Source of the DNA: Enterobacter vonholyi
GTDB taxonomy: Bacteria; Pseudomonadota; Gammaproteobacteria; Enterobacterales; Enterobacteriaceae
Reading direction: 5' to 3'
NCBI RefSeq assembly: GCF_008364555.1
Contig: NZ_VTUC01000001.1
Location: 62,001-126,000, forward strand
DNA: 64,000 nucleotides
Within the stretch, counting starts at the first letter, position 1; the number at the start of each line of letters is the position of its first letter. The notes beneath the pieces were generated by a model. It was not told where the DNA came from and ran no database searches. It saw only the letters and a program-made list of their open reading frames with translations. Shown in pieces: positions 21,853-30,937 of this stretch. A program made the translations under genes and the position numbers.

Positions 21853-22806
21853 GTGGAGTATAATAATTTACCAGCCAAACGACTGAATGAACCCGGTGGC
21901 GAAGACAAGCCGCAAATTTTTCGGACTTTACGTAATATTGATCTCAATTTATTGACTATTTTTGAGGCAGTATATGTCCATAAGGGTATCGTTAACGCTG
22001 CGAAAATTCTTAATCTCACGCCTTCAGCAATAAGCCAGTCAATCCAAAAGCTGCGCGCTATATTTCCTGACCCGTTATTTATCCGTAAGGGCCAGGGGGT
22101 AACGCCGACGGCTTACGCCACGCATCTGCATGAGTACATCAGCCAGGGTCTGGAGTCGATTCTGGGCGCACTGGATTTAACCGGGAGCTATGATAAGCAA
22201 AGAACCATCACCATCGGCTGTTCCCCTTCTGTGGGTGTATTGGTCATGCCTGCGATCTTTCAGGCCGTGAAAGAGCATGCTCCGCAGCTCCTGCTTCGCA
22301 ATGTGCCTCTCAATGAACCTGACATTCAACTTGCCCAGTTCCAGACGGACCTGATTATAGAAAGCGGCAGCTTCAGTGCCAGAGCGCTGGGTCAAAATGT
22401 GCTCTATGCAGATAATCTGGTGCTGGTTTGCCGCCAGCAGCATCCTGCTCTTAGCGAGCCGTTGACCATCGAAAACCTTCGCAACTACGACCATTCGTCT
22501 TTCATGACCGAAGGGCAGTCTAACCATGCACTTCGTCAGCGCATTGATGAAATTTTCCCTGAACGACAGATCAGCTTCAGCAGCTACAATATGTTTACCA
22601 CCGCATCCCTGATCGGTAGCAGTGACATGCTGTGCGTTATGCCATCGCGCCTGTACAGTCTGCTACGAAAATGCTGGCCGCTGGAAAGCATTCCGCTTAG
22701 CCAGCTTAATGCGGAATCTATCGAGATTTCACTGCATTATAACAAGCTGAGTTTGCGCGATCCGGTCCTGGAAAACGTCATCCGCATTATACGTCAGGCC
22801 TTCTGA
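21853..22806 (+). CDS. ybeF: LysR-type transcriptional regulator YbeF
   Basis: A 317-residue LysR regulator: an N-terminal winged helix-turn-helix (about residues 30-90, with TPSAISQSIQKLR) and a periplasmic-binding-protein-like effector domain. The start is GTG at 21853, seven bases after GGAG. It lies between lipB and lipA exactly as in E. coli, but its target is unknown. It closely resembles the regulator at 35823-36722 in the DNA-binding region. The 291-base gap before it is A/T rich and probably holds its promoter. Confidence 0.9.
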   Translation: MEYNNLPAKRLNEPGGEDKPQIFRTLRNIDLNLLTIFEAVYVHKGIVNAAKILNLTPSAISQSIQKLRAIFPDPLFIRKGQGVTPTAYATHLHEYISQGLESILGALDLTGSYDKQRTITIGCSPSVGVLVMPAIFQAVKEHAPQLLLRNVPLNEPDIQLAQFQTDLIIESGSFSARALGQNVLYADNLVLVCRQQHPALSEPLTIENLRNYDHSSFMTEGQSNHALRQRIDEIFPERQISFSSYNMFTTASLIGSSDMLCVMPSRLYSLLRKCWPLESIPLSQLNAESIEISLHYNKLSLRDPVLENVIRIIRQAF

Positions 22807-22912
22807 CAGGTTTCTCCAGCACAAGCCCCTGCAACGGGCAGGGCAAAAGGCACAAAACAACAACTATTTTACAAATTGGCGATCTGGCAGGCTGCTTTAA
22901 CGACCGTTTCAA

Positions 22913-22921
22913 TGATATACT
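22913..22921 (+). promoter_or_regulatory. Extended -10 promoter of lipA
   Basis: TGA-TATACT matches an extended -10 element about 93 bases before the lipA ATG. The -35 region is weak. Confidence 0.45.
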
Positions 22922-23013
22922 GCCTGTCGTTCGTTCAAAAATAGTTGATAAATACAACATTCCCTTGAATTGAAACGCTTTCCTTCGATATTCGCAACTG
23001 GAACACGCACGCT

Positions 23014-23979
23014 ATGAGTAAACCCATTGTGATGGAACGCGGTGTTAAATACCGCGATGCCGATAAAATGGCCCTTATCCCGGTTAAAAACGTGGCTACA
23101 GAGCGCGAGGCGCTGTTAAGAAAACCGGAATGGATGAAAATCAAACTTCCGGCCGACTCTTCGCGTATCCAGGGGATCAAAGCGGCGATGCGCAAGAATG
23201 GCCTTCACTCCGTTTGTGAAGAAGCCTCTTGTCCGAACCTTGCTGAATGTTTCAATCACGGTACCGCGACGTTTATGATTCTGGGTGCTATCTGTACCCG
23301 TCGCTGCCCGTTCTGCGATGTTGCTCATGGCCGTCCAGTCGCACCTGATGCTAACGAACCCCAGAAGCTAGCGCAGACTATCGCCGACATGGCGCTGCGT
23401 TACGTAGTTATCACCTCCGTTGACCGTGACGATCTGCGTGACGGCGGAGCGCAGCACTTCGCCGACTGTATTACGGCCATTCGCGAGAAAAGTCCAAACA
23501 TCAAAATCGAGACGCTGGTGCCTGACTTCCGTGGTCGTATGGACCGCGCGCTGGATATCCTCACCGCTACGCCGCCAGATGTGTTTAACCACAATCTGGA
23601 GAACGTGCCGCGTATCTACCGTCAGGTACGCCCGGGTGCTGACTATAACTGGTCTCTGAAACTGCTGGAGCGTTTCAAAGAAGCGCATCCACATATTCCG
23701 ACTAAGTCTGGTCTGATGGTGGGTCTGGGTGAAACTAACGACGAAATCATCGAGGTGATGCGCGATCTTCGCCGCCACGGTGTGACCATGTTGACCCTGG
23801 GACAGTATCTCCAGCCAAGCCGTCACCACCTGCCGGTACAGCGCTACGTGAGCCCGGACGAGTTCGATGAAATGAAAGCCGAAGCGATGGCGATGGGCTT
23901 CACCCACGCAGCATGCGGCCCATTTGTTCGCTCTTCATACCATGCCGATATGCAGGCTAAAGGCGAAGAAGTGAAATAA
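23014..23979 (+). CDS. lipA: Lipoyl synthase
   Basis: A 321-residue radical-SAM enzyme that inserts two sulfur atoms into octanoyl domains. The auxiliary cluster motif is [12 protein letters not shown] and the radical-SAM cluster motif is CTRRCPFC. The C-terminal Ser ligand region (FVRSSYHAD) is present. A strong bidirectional terminator lies between lipA and the convergent gene tatE. Confidence 0.98.
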   Translation: MSKPIVMERGVKYRDADKMALIPVKNVATEREALLRKPEWMKIKLPADSSRIQGIKAAMRKNGLHSVCEEASCPNLAECFNHGTATFMILGAICTRRCPFCDVAHGRPVAPDANEPQKLAQTIADMALRYVVITSVDRDDLRDGGAQHFADCITAIREKSPNIKIETLVPDFRGRMDRALDILTATPPDVFNHNLENVPRIYRQVRPGADYNWSLKLLERFKEAHPHIPTKSGLMVGLGETNDEIIEVMRDLRRHGVTMLTLGQYLQPSRHHLPVQRYVSPDEFDEMKAEAMAMGFTHAACGPFVRSSYHADMQAKGEEVK

Positions 23980-24010
23980 TGCTGTAATATTCATTTACAG
24001 TAATACAAAA

Positions 24011-24038
24011 AAACCGGCCACATGAGCCGGTTTTTTTT
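24011..24038. terminator. Bidirectional terminator of lipA and tatE
   Basis: ACCGGC and GCCGGT form the stem, with A residues on the left and eight T on the right, so it works for lipA on the plus strand and for tatE on the minus strand. Confidence 0.88.
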
Positions 24039-24060
24039 CGCAAGCCCTTGGGCGATGCTG

Positions 24061-24264
24061 TCACTCTTTGTGAGAAAGCTTATCTGCCGGGACGTCATCC
24101 TCGGCGCTTTTCTTCGCCGCTGCATCATCATCGTTCATCGCTTTCTTAAAGCCTTTGATGGCAGCCCCCAGGTCACCACCCAGCGTGCGTAACTTCTTGG
24201 TACCAAACAGCAGGACGACCAGTGCGGCAACCACCAGCAGTTTGGTAATACTAATCTCACCCAT
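24061..24264 (-). CDS. tatE: Sec-independent translocase protein TatE
   Basis: A 67-residue TatA-like protein: one N-terminal membrane segment (about residues 5-20), the [14 protein letters not shown] hinge, an amphipathic helix and an acidic/basic tail. TatE can replace TatA in exporting folded proteins with twin-arginine signals. It is a stand-alone gene, as in E. coli. Confidence 0.95.
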   Translation of the reverse strand: MGEISITKLLVVAALVVLLFGTKKLRTLGGDLGAAIKGFKKAMNDDDAAAKKSAEDDVPADKLSHKE

Positions 24265-24389
24265 AGATACCTTCTTTACTTATAACAGGCTGCATTCAGC
24301 GCCAAAACCTGATTGTATTAACGGTCATTTAGCGCGTGCACACAATAGCAATCTGTAACAAGGTGAATCAAGCATTGTTGAAAAAAACA

Positions 24390-25178
24390 TCACAATAATT
24401 GCGGTGGCGCAAACCGACGATTAAGAAGAACGGGTAATTGCTGACGCGCAAGCGCAATTCTCTCTGGTTTTATCTCCGCAACCAGCAAGTCCGGGGCTTC
24501 AGCGGCGGCGGCTATCGTCACCCCCAGCGGATCAACCACCCTGCTTTGCCCGATGTTTTTCGTGCCACATTCTCCTGCGGCAACGACATAGCAGGTGGTA
24601 TCCAGCGCGCGTGCCGCAAGCAGCGTTGCCCAATGGTGCTCTTTTAACGGCCCTTTGACCCACGCGGCAGGCAGCACCAGTAAGTCCGCACCCTGCAGCG
24701 CCAGATGCAGCGCCAGCTCGGGAAAACGCAGGTCATAGCAGGTCATCAGCCCGATCCTGAATCCGTCAATCTCCAGCAGCGGTGGGATATTGTCTCCGGG
24801 GTCAACGAGCCTCGACTCCTGGATGCTGAACGCGTCATAGAGATGAAGCTTGGCGTAACGTGCGACTATGGCCCCGTCACGAATCGCCACCAGCGTATTC
24901 ACTGCGCGACCCGGCGTGGAGGGGACATGGATCGTTAAGATTGTCGTCATCGTATTGCCCGCGCTCTGGGCGAGCAAATGTTGTAAAAATTCGCCGTCCA
25001 GCGGCTGCGCGGACTTCACGGATAAATCCGGGTCATTATCATCCCTGGCCAGCAGCGCCTCGGGAAGAACCAGCAGCGACGCCCCTTTCTGCCCGGCCTG
25101 CTTCATCAGGTTGACGCACGTGAGCGCATTTATATGCCACTCAGGCGTGACCACAAACTGCCCTACCGCAACATACAT
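24390..25178 (-). CDS. ybeM: Nit1-type amidase YbeM (deaminated glutathione amidase)
   Basis: A 262-residue nitrilase-superfamily protein with the full Glu-Lys-Cys triad in [16 protein letters not shown] and TCYDLRFPE. YbeM/Nit1 enzymes hydrolyse deaminated glutathione, a side product of transaminases. The ATG at 25178 follows AAGGGG by about five bases; an in-frame ATG at 25229 lacks support. Laboratory E. coli K-12 carries a disrupted ybeM, whereas this copy is complete. It is divergent from crcB. Confidence 0.9.
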   Translation of the reverse strand: MYVAVGQFVVTPEWHINALTCVNLMKQAGQKGASLLVLPEALLARDDNDPDLSVKSAQPLDGEFLQHLLAQSAGNTMTTILTIHVPSTPGRAVNTLVAIRDGAIVARYAKLHLYDAFSIQESRLVDPGDNIPPLLEIDGFRIGLMTCYDLRFPELALHLALQGADLLVLPAAWVKGPLKEHHWATLLAARALDTTCYVVAAGECGTKNIGQSRVVDPLGVTIAAAAEAPDLLVAEIKPERIALARQQLPVLLNRRFAPPQLL

Positions 25179-25245
25179 ATTTGTCCCCTTATCATAAACG
25201 GCGTTAAACTCGCTTCTCTTACACATCAAATAGCAGGTATTTAGC

Positions 25246-25629
25246 GTGTTACAACTACTTTTAGCCGTTTTTATTGGTGGGGGAACGGGTAGCGTTGCGC
25301 GGTGGTTTCTGAGTATGCGGTTTAATCCCCTGCATCAGGCGATTCCCATGGGGACGCTTGCCGCTAACCTGATTGGTGCTTTTATCATTGGCATGGGGCT
25401 GGCCTGGTTTAACCGAATGACGCACATCGACCCAATGTGGAAGGTATTGATTACCACCGGATTTTGCGGCGGTTTGACCACCTTCTCAACCTTTTCTGCG
25501 GAGACAGTTTTTCTCTTTCAGGAAGGCCGTATCGGCTGGGCGCTGATGAATATGGCGATCAATATGCTCGGCTCTTTTGCGATGACGGGGATCGCATTTT
25601 GGCTATTTTCTTCCGCAAGCGCGCATTAA
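25246..25629 (+). CDS. crcB: Fluoride channel CrcB (Fluc)
   Basis: A 127-residue, four-segment membrane protein that dimerises in antiparallel fashion to export fluoride. The signatures [10 protein letters not shown], the pore Asn in [11 protein letters not shown] and [15 protein letters not shown] are present. The start is GTG at 25246. No fluoride riboswitch was seen in the short gap to ybeM. Confidence 0.95.
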   Translation: MLQLLLAVFIGGGTGSVARWFLSMRFNPLHQAIPMGTLAANLIGAFIIGMGLAWFNRMTHIDPMWKVLITTGFCGGLTTFSTFSAETVFLFQEGRIGWALMNMAINMLGSFAMTGIAFWLFSSASAH

Positions 25630-25630
25630 C

Positions 25631-25660
25631 AGCCGAACCGTTAATGTTGGCTTAATTTTT
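25631..25660 (+). terminator. Possible terminator after crcB
   Basis: AGCCGAAC and GTTGGCT pair with one bulged G, followed by TAATTTTT. Confidence 0.45.
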
Positions 25661-25700
25661 CTCTGTCACTCTGAATGCAGTACTGAACGAGGGTGACAGA

Positions 25701-25787
25701 ATGAAACAGAGTCTGATGAGCGCAGGAATGGTGTTATTGAGCGTGCTGATCGTTGCCAGCTTCCTGAAAATGTATCTGCTTGGCTGA
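25701..25787 (+). CDS. Predicted 28-residue membrane protein
   Basis: A short frame encodes 28 residues: MKQSLMSAG, then a hydrophobic run (MVLLSVLIVASFL) that would span the membrane, then KMYLLG. GAGGG lies seven bases before the ATG, and a strong terminator follows 10-12 bases after the stop, which is what a real small transcription unit would show. I do not recognise a named family. Coding is inferred, not proven. Confidence 0.55.
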   Translation: MKQSLMSAGMVLLSVLIVASFLKMYLLG

Positions 25788-25799
25788 TTCAACACGAAA

Positions 25800-25824
25800 A
25801 AAACCCGCTCGTTGAGCGGGTTTT
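25800..25824. terminator. Bidirectional terminator between the small ORF and cspE
   Basis: AAAACCCGCTC and GAGCGGGTTTT form an 11-base-pair stem around GTT. A residues on one side and T on the other make it usable from both directions. Confidence 0.88.
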
Positions 25825-25848
25825 GAAATTCTTGCTGACGCGTCTGAA

Positions 25849-26058
25849 TTACAGAGCGATTACGTTAGCAGCAGAAGGGCCTTTGGCACCGTTAGTGATT
25901 TCGAACTCTACACGCTGACCTTCAGCCAGAGTTTTGAAACCATTAGACTGGATTGCAGAGAAGTGTACGAACACGTCTTTGCTGCCATCTTCAGGAGTAA
26001 TGAAACCGAATCCTTTGGACTCATTAAACCACTTAACGTTACCTTTAATCTTAGACAT
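25849..26058 (-). CDS. cspE: Cold-shock-like protein CspE
   Basis: A 69-residue single cold-shock domain with RNP1 (KGFGFI) and RNP2 (VFVHF). It binds single-stranded nucleic acid and melts RNA structure, acting as an anti-terminator. The ATG at 26058 gives a protein almost identical to E. coli CspE; ten further in-frame residues upstream are leader sequence. AGGT lies at the expected distance. Confidence 0.97.
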   Translation of the reverse strand: MSKIKGNVKWFNESKGFGFITPEDGSKDVFVHFSAIQSNGFKTLAEGQRVEFEITNGAKGPSAANVIAL

Positions 26059-26107
26059 CAAAATTACCTTTACATTAAAAAACGACACAAATGCTGTGTC
26101 GGTTATC

Positions 26108-26136
26108 AGTACATCAATTGTGGGACCTTTTGTCCA
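26108..26136 (-). promoter_or_regulatory. cspE promoter
   Basis: On the minus strand TGGACA, 17 bases, TGTACT, which would start the cspE mRNA about 40 bases before the ATG. Confidence 0.5.
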
Positions 26137-26248
26137 GCGGATCTTTGATAAAAAGTGACTAAAGTCGCGTTAATTTTCACTGACAGATTTTTATCGCTTA
26201 TGAATCAACGTCTGCGCGTTTTTTCACCAGCATGTAACGTTTTGTCAG

Positions 26249-26824
26249 TTAAAACTGAAAACGCATCCAGGCGAAGTAAACGTTACCGTTGTTGTACGTA
26301 CCCGGAATGTAGGTCATCTGGAACGTTGCGGGGCCATAGCCAATAGAGGCCAACGGCAGCAGCACTGGGATCGGGATGTAGTTCCAGTTGTCACGTGCAG
26401 TGACCCCGGCGGTATAGCCCAAACCGACGTGGAAGTTTTCGTCCGCTAGCGGGCGCCAGGTTTTCTCCCAACCATAACCCCCAATAGGCTCCCATTTATT
26501 AAACGAGTCTTTGAAGGCCATCAGATAGATGCCATGCCAGTTTCCCTTTTCATCCCAGCGCGACTGACCAAAACCCGCACCCCATGGACGCTCGTTGTAT
26601 TTATCGGTTTTCTCTTTGTCATAAGCAAACCGCGCATGCCACGTTATTGCCGGAACATAGAGATCATAATGTTCAGGTGCAGTCCATGTCTGGGAAACAT
26701 TATCCGTAAAGGTTGAGAACCAGCCTTTATCCGCCTCTTTGCCTTCTGCCTGTGCAACAGAAGAAAACGTTAACTGCCCAAAAATAAACAACAAAATAGA
26801 GAAAAATGTATTACGTACGATCAC
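26249..26824 (-). CDS. pagP: Lipid A palmitoyltransferase PagP
   Basis: About 191 residues: signal peptide (cut after AQA) and an eight-stranded outer-membrane barrel that moves palmitate to lipid A. Active-site His (in APEHYDLY) and Asp/Ser (in FKDSFNKW) are present, and the C-terminus ends in Phe as expected for barrel insertion. The GTG at 26824 gives a length near that of E. coli; an in-frame ATG at 26866 would add 14 polar residues before the signal peptide. Neither start has a good Shine-Dalgarno, so it is uncertain. No clear PhoP box was seen upstream. Confidence 0.9.
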   Translation of the reverse strand: MIVRNTFFSILLFIFGQLTFSSVAQAEGKEADKGWFSTFTDNVSQTWTAPEHYDLYVPAITWHARFAYDKEKTDKYNERPWGAGFGQSRWDEKGNWHGIYLMAFKDSFNKWEPIGGYGWEKTWRPLADENFHVGLGYTAGVTARDNWNYIPIPVLLPLASIGYGPATFQMTYIPGTYNNGNVYFAWMRFQF

Positions 26825-26866
26825 AATGCAATTACCATTCTTAGTATTCGAAGCAAAGTTTACCAT

Positions 26867-27258
26867 AAAGTAGTTGAATCAAGTCTTAACGACATCGGCG
26901 TTATTCCTAATTATTCGGCCTCTTTCCGGGAATATTCTTAAAGAAAGCATGCAGCACGCTCAAATAATCCCATTCGGAGTGTGGGCTTATACTTTAACCT
27001 TCTTAATCAGTGACATGCAAAACCACACAAAGCATTAACAATTTGTTATCATTATTGGGACATGTTGCGCTATTTCTGACGGTCAAGGGCCTCATGACAT
27101 AAATGTATGAACTATGGCAAAAACACGGTTGTTCTGTTCTCTAGTCGTCTGTTTATTGATTTTAATCAGCAAGAACAGGCCAATTATTCGGCACATTTTC
27201 ATCCTTCTTTTTTTATTGATTTTTTGTGCTCCATTGCAGCAGAGATACAGGGGAAATC
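26867..27258. other. pagP-dcuC divergent regulatory region
   Basis: This A/T-rich region between divergent genes must hold both promoters. An FNR-like site lies at 27156-27169. A short hydrophobic frame (27114-27326) runs into dcuC in another frame and is not called. Confidence 0.5.
27156..27169. promoter_or_regulatory. FNR-like site upstream of dcuC
   Basis: TTGAT, four bases, ATCAG matches the FNR palindrome TTGAT-N4-ATCAA at nine of ten positions, about 90 bases before the dcuC ATG. Anaerobic FNR control of dcuC is known in E. coli. Confidence 0.55.
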
Positions 27259-28626
27259 ATGCTTACGCTATTCGAACTCCTTATTGGAGTCGTCGTCATT
27301 GTCGGCGTCGCACGCTACATCATTAAAGGCTACTCGGCCACGGGCGTATTATTTGTTGGCGGTTTAACACTGCTGATTATCAGCGCAATAATGGGGCATC
27401 AGGTGTTACCTGCCAGCGCGACCAGCACCGGTTACAGCGCTACAGATATTGTTGAATACATTAAAATATTGCTCATGAGCCGCGGCGGCGATCTGGGCAT
27501 GATGATCATGATGCTGTGTGGTTTTGCGGCCTATATGACCCACATCGGCGCTAACGATATGGTCGTTAAGCTAGCCTCCAAACCTCTGCAATACATCAAT
27601 TCGCCATATCTGCTGATGGTCGCGGCCTATTTCCTCGCCTGCCTGATGTCGCTGGCCGTTTCGTCGGCTACCGGACTTGGCGTACTGCTGATGGCCACGC
27701 TGTTCCCGGTTATGGTGAACGTGGGCATTAGCCGTGGCGCGGCCGCGGCAATTTGTGCGTCTCCTGCGGCCATTATTCTCTCCCCAACATCCGGCGACGT
27801 TGTGCTGGCGGCAAAGGCGGCGGAGATGTCACTCATCGACTTCGCCTTTAAAACCACGTTACCGATCTCAATCGTTGCCATAGTGGGCATGGGGATCGCG
27901 CATTTCTTCTGGCAACGCTATCTCGATAAGAAAGAAAACATTAGCCATGAAATGATGGATGTGAGTGAAATCACCACCACCGCTCCCGCGCTCTATGCCA
28001 TTCTGCCGTTCACTCCGATCGTCGGAGTGCTGATTTTTGACGGCAAATGGGGTCCACAGCTGCACATCATCACCATTCTGGTTATCTGTATGCTGCTTGC
28101 CGCCGCGCTGGAGTTTGTGCGCGGTTTTAACACGCAAAAGGTCTTCTCGGGTCTGGAAGTAGCGTATCGCGGTATGGCGGATGCCTTCGCTGGCGTGGTG
28201 ATGCTGCTGGTTGCAGCGGGCGTTTTTGCCCAGGGTCTGAGCACGATCGGCTTTATCCAGAGCCTGATCTCTATCGCCACCTCGTTCGGCTCGGCCAGTA
28301 TTATCCTGATGCTGGTTCTGGTGGTGCTGACCATGCTGGCGGCGATGACCACCGGTTCCGGCAATGCCCCTTTCTACGCTTTCGTTGAGATGATCCCGAA
28401 GCTGGCTCACTCGTCCGGTATTAACCCGGCCTATCTCTCCATTCCTATGCTGCAGGCGTCAAACCTGGGCCGAACCATTTCGCCGGTGTCGGGCGTGGTC
28501 GTTGCCGTTGCCGGAATGGCGAAAATCTCGCCATTTGAAGTCGTCAAGCGCACCTCAGTACCCGTTTTGGTTGGTCTGATTATCGTGATTATCGCCACGG
28601 AAGTGCTGGTTCCCGGCGCGGCCTAA
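27259..28626 (+). CDS. dcuC: Anaerobic C4-dicarboxylate transporter DcuC
   Basis: A 455-residue polytopic inner-membrane protein that exports succinate during fermentation and can exchange fumarate for succinate. The ATG at 27259 follows AGGGGAAATC and gives the E. coli N-terminus; an in-frame upstream codon at 27226 is rejected. It is a few residues shorter at the C-terminus than in E. coli. A strong terminator follows. In E. coli the citrate-fermentation genes separate dcuC from rna; here rna follows directly. Confidence 0.96.
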   Translation: MLTLFELLIGVVVIVGVARYIIKGYSATGVLFVGGLTLLIISAIMGHQVLPASATSTGYSATDIVEYIKILLMSRGGDLGMMIMMLCGFAAYMTHIGANDMVVKLASKPLQYINSPYLLMVAAYFLACLMSLAVSSATGLGVLLMATLFPVMVNVGISRGAAAAICASPAAIILSPTSGDVVLAAKAAEMSLIDFAFKTTLPISIVAIVGMGIAHFFWQRYLDKKENISHEMMDVSEITTTAPALYAILPFTPIVGVLIFDGKWGPQLHIITILVICMLLAAALEFVRGFNTQKVFSGLEVAYRGMADAFAGVVMLLVAAGVFAQGLSTIGFIQSLISIATSFGSASIILMLVLVVLTMLAAMTTGSGNAPFYAFVEMIPKLAHSSGINPAYLSIPMLQASNLGRTISPVSGVVVAVAGMAKISPFEVVKRTSVPVLVGLIIVIIATEVLVPGAA

Positions 28627-28644
28627 GCTAAATTACTGATATCC

Positions 28645-28668
28645 AAAAAGCGCCTGCGGGCGCTTTTT
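28645..28668 (+). terminator. Intrinsic terminator after dcuC
   Basis: AAAAAGCGCC and GGCGCTTTTT form a ten-base-pair stem with a four-base loop. Confidence 0.88.
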
Positions 28669-28720
28669 GTGCTTTAATAACTTCCAGAAATTAATCGTGC
28701 TCATTCGATCAGGAAATCAT

Positions 28721-29530
28721 ATGTTCAGGAAGGATATCGTCATCCCGTCTGGCGCAATGGCGCTTGCTCTCTGTATCTTCTCCGCACAGGCGGAACCGCT
28801 GAAGGCAACACAGTACGGCGATTTCGATCGCTATGTGTTGGCTCTGTCCTGGCAAACCGGTTTTTGCCAGAGCATGGTCGAACGCAACCGCAATGAACCT
28901 GACGAATGTCGCCTGCAAAAAGAGCGTGATAATAAAGCCGATTTTCTGACCGTTCACGGACTATGGCCCGGCCTGCCGAAATCCATCGCCGCACGCGGGG
29001 TAGATGAGCGTCGATGGATGCGTTTTGGCTGCGCCACGCGCCCCATTCCGAACATGCCGGAAGTGAAGGCCAGCCGCAAATGCGATGCCGCCGAAACCGG
29101 GCTGTCGCTTTCCGCTGCCGCAAAGCTCAACGACGTGATGCCGGGTGCAGGCGGTAATTCCTGCCTGGAACGCTACGAATACGCCAAACATGGCGTCTGC
29201 TTTGGTTTCGATCCGGATGCCTATTTCGGCACGATGGTGCGAATGAACCAGGAAGTTAAAAACAGTGCGGTCGGTAAATTCCTTGCCGATAACTACGGAA
29301 AACCCGTCAATCGCAGCGACTTTGACAGTGCCGTTGCCAAAAGTTGGGGCAGGGAGAACATCAAAGCGATCAAGCTGACATGCAACGGCAACCCGGCGTA
29401 TCTGACCGAGATGCAGATTTCGCTGAAGGCTGACACTATCAACAATCCACTTTCTGCAGCGTCATTTGCACCGCAGCCACATCCAGGTAACTGCGGAAAT
29501 CAATTCGTGATTGATAAAGCCGGTTACTGA
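28721..29530 (+). CDS. rna: Ribonuclease I (periplasmic, T2 family)
   Basis: A 269-residue secreted RNase. A signal peptide ends near SAQA, and the two T2-family active-site segments are VHGLWPGLP and ERYEYAKHGVC, each with a catalytic His. It degrades RNA without base preference in the periplasm. The ATG at 28721 follows AGGAAATCAT. Its last seven bases overlap the end of the convergent gene at 29524-30141. Confidence 0.95.
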   Translation: MFRKDIVIPSGAMALALCIFSAQAEPLKATQYGDFDRYVLALSWQTGFCQSMVERNRNEPDECRLQKERDNKADFLTVHGLWPGLPKSIAARGVDERRWMRFGCATRPIPNMPEVKASRKCDAAETGLSLSAAAKLNDVMPGAGGNSCLERYEYAKHGVCFGFDPDAYFGTMVRMNQEVKNSAVGKFLADNYGKPVNRSDFDSAVAKSWGRENIKAIKLTCNGNPAYLTEMQISLKADTINNPLSAASFAPQPHPGNCGNQFVIDKAGY

Positions 29531-30141
29531 CCCACAGTCGGGCGCACCATATCAAACCGGTTTTCGTCACTGATGCCATAATACGCCGTCGGCCCACCTG
29601 CACGCAGGATGGGCTGCGCTTTCGCCGTCTGGTATATCCCCTCTTCCAGCAGCGTTTCGGCAATATGGATACCGACCACCTCCCCCAACACCAGCCAGGT
29701 CTCGACCGGTGTGCCGTCGGCACCGGTAAGCTGAATGCACTGCGACAGGCGGCACTCAAAGTTCACCGGGCTTTCTGCGACGCGGGGCGCGTTAACCAGT
29801 TGACTTGCCGCTGGCGTGAGCCCGGCAAAGCTAAATTCATCCCGATCGTGCGGAAGCATTGCAGAGGTTTGATTCATCGCGTGCGCGAGATCGCGCGTTG
29901 CCAGGTTCCAGACAAATTCCTTTGTTTCGGTAATATTACGCACGCTGTCCTTCCAGCCGTTGCTGGAAAAGCCGATGATCGGCGGGCGATAGTTAAAGCA
30001 GTTAAAGAAGCTATACGGCGCGAGATTGAGCTGACCGGCCTTATCGCAGGAGGAGATCCAGCCAATCGGACGTGGACCAATAATGGCGTTTAGCGGGTCA
30101 TGCGGCAGGCCGTGCCCCTGGGACGGTTGATAGAAGTACAT
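29524..30141 (-). CDS. Flavin-reductase-like FMN-binding protein
   Basis: A 205-residue protein with the flavin-reductase-like split-barrel fold (DIM6/NTAB type): IIGPRPIGWISS near the N-terminus, LAPYSFFNCFNYRPPIIGFSS in the flavin-binding region, and TKEFVWNLA. Such proteins bind FMN; a partner or substrate cannot be told from the sequence. It lies alone between rna and rnk, which are neighbours in E. coli, so it is probably an insertion. Its 3' end overlaps rna by seven bases with no terminator between them. Confidence 0.85.
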   Translation of the reverse strand: MYFYQPSQGHGLPHDPLNAIIGPRPIGWISSCDKAGQLNLAPYSFFNCFNYRPPIIGFSSNGWKDSVRNITETKEFVWNLATRDLAHAMNQTSAMLPHDRDEFSFAGLTPAASQLVNAPRVAESPVNFECRLSQCIQLTGADGTPVETWLVLGEVVGIHIAETLLEEGIYQTAKAQPILRAGGPTAYYGISDENRFDMVRPTVGQ

Positions 30142-30266
30142 AGTGCTCTCTCGTTGGTGGGCAACGCCCGGATTCAGGACACTCAGCGTAACGTATTCCG
30201 CCGGGAATGAAGACTGAATAAATTTCAGTGAAAATTCATATGGACCATGAATGTGACCTTCATCAC

Positions 30267-30295
30267 TTCAAACTTGCGCGCTCAGCCAGTATCAT
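30267..30295 (+). promoter_or_regulatory. Possible rnk promoter
   Basis: TTCAAA, 17 bases, TATCAT. A start near 30302 would place the hairpin at 30306-30340 at the very 5' end of the transcript. Confidence 0.4.
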
Positions 30296-30305
30296 CGGGA
30301 GAGTT

Positions 30306-30340
30306 AAACCCTCGCTGCCAGACGGCGAGGGTTTTCTTTT
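30306..30340 (+). terminator. Terminator-like hairpin in the rnk leader
   Basis: AAACCCTCGC and GCGAGGGTTT form a perfect ten-base-pair stem with a nine-base loop, followed by TCTTTT. It lies 48 bases before the rnk ATG on the same strand, with no gene upstream on that strand since rna, so it may be an attenuator or the end of a short RNA. Confidence 0.65.
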
Positions 30341-30387
30341 GGATCAGTTTCTGCGTTAGACGCAGCATTAACGACATGGAGTAAAAA

Positions 30388-30798
30388 ATGTCCAGACCTA
30401 CCATTATCATCAATGAGCTCGACGCAGAACGTATCGACAGACTGCTGGAAAAAGCGGAATTCGCCTCGCTCCCCGTGGCCGACGCCCTTAATGAGGAGCT
30501 CGACCGGGCACAGATGTGCACGCCTGAGACGATGCCGCATGACGTGGTCACTATGAACAGCCAGGTGAAATTCCGCAACCTGACCACCGGTGAAGAGCTG
30601 ACCCGTACGCTGGTTTATCCGGCTCAGATGACCGACAGCAGCACACAGCTTTCTGTTCTGGCCCCTGTGGGTGCCGCACTGCTGGGGCTGCGTACGGGAG
30701 ATACGATCCACTGGGAATTGCCGGGCGGCGCCTCTGCCCATCTGGAAGTACTGGCGTTGCTGTACCAGCCAGAAGCTGCGGGCGATTACCTGCGTTAA
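30388..30798 (+). CDS. rnk: Regulator of nucleoside diphosphate kinase Rnk
   Basis: A 136-residue protein with an N-terminal helical part and a C-terminal Gre-like/FKBP-like domain (about residues 50-136, with [20 protein letters not shown]). It is a relative of GreA/GreB that binds RNA polymerase and, in E. coli, alters nucleotide pools. The length matches E. coli. A terminator-like hairpin precedes it. Confidence 0.94.
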   Translation: MSRPTIIINELDAERIDRLLEKAEFASLPVADALNEELDRAQMCTPETMPHDVVTMNSQVKFRNLTTGEELTRTLVYPAQMTDSSTQLSVLAPVGAALLGLRTGDTIHWELPGGASAHLEVLALLYQPEAAGDYLR

Positions 30799-30937
30799 AC
30801 ACTTCTGAACAAGCGCCCACCCGCTTTGCACAGAGGATGCAGCCGCATCCTCTTTCCGTAAATTCACCCCATTTTCTTATATCGCGCAAAAGGCCCTTAA
30901 CCCAGGCTTAATCTGTTTTGGTGCCGTGGGGACGGTC

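Noticed and set aside
26867-26960. PhoP box upstream of pagP
   Set aside because: No pair of (T/G)GTTTA half-sites with five-base spacing was found.
27114-27326. Hydrophobic 70-residue frame upstream of and overlapping dcuC
   Set aside because: The first part looks membrane-like, but it runs into dcuC in another frame and ends in Arg/His-rich sequence; no Shine-Dalgarno.
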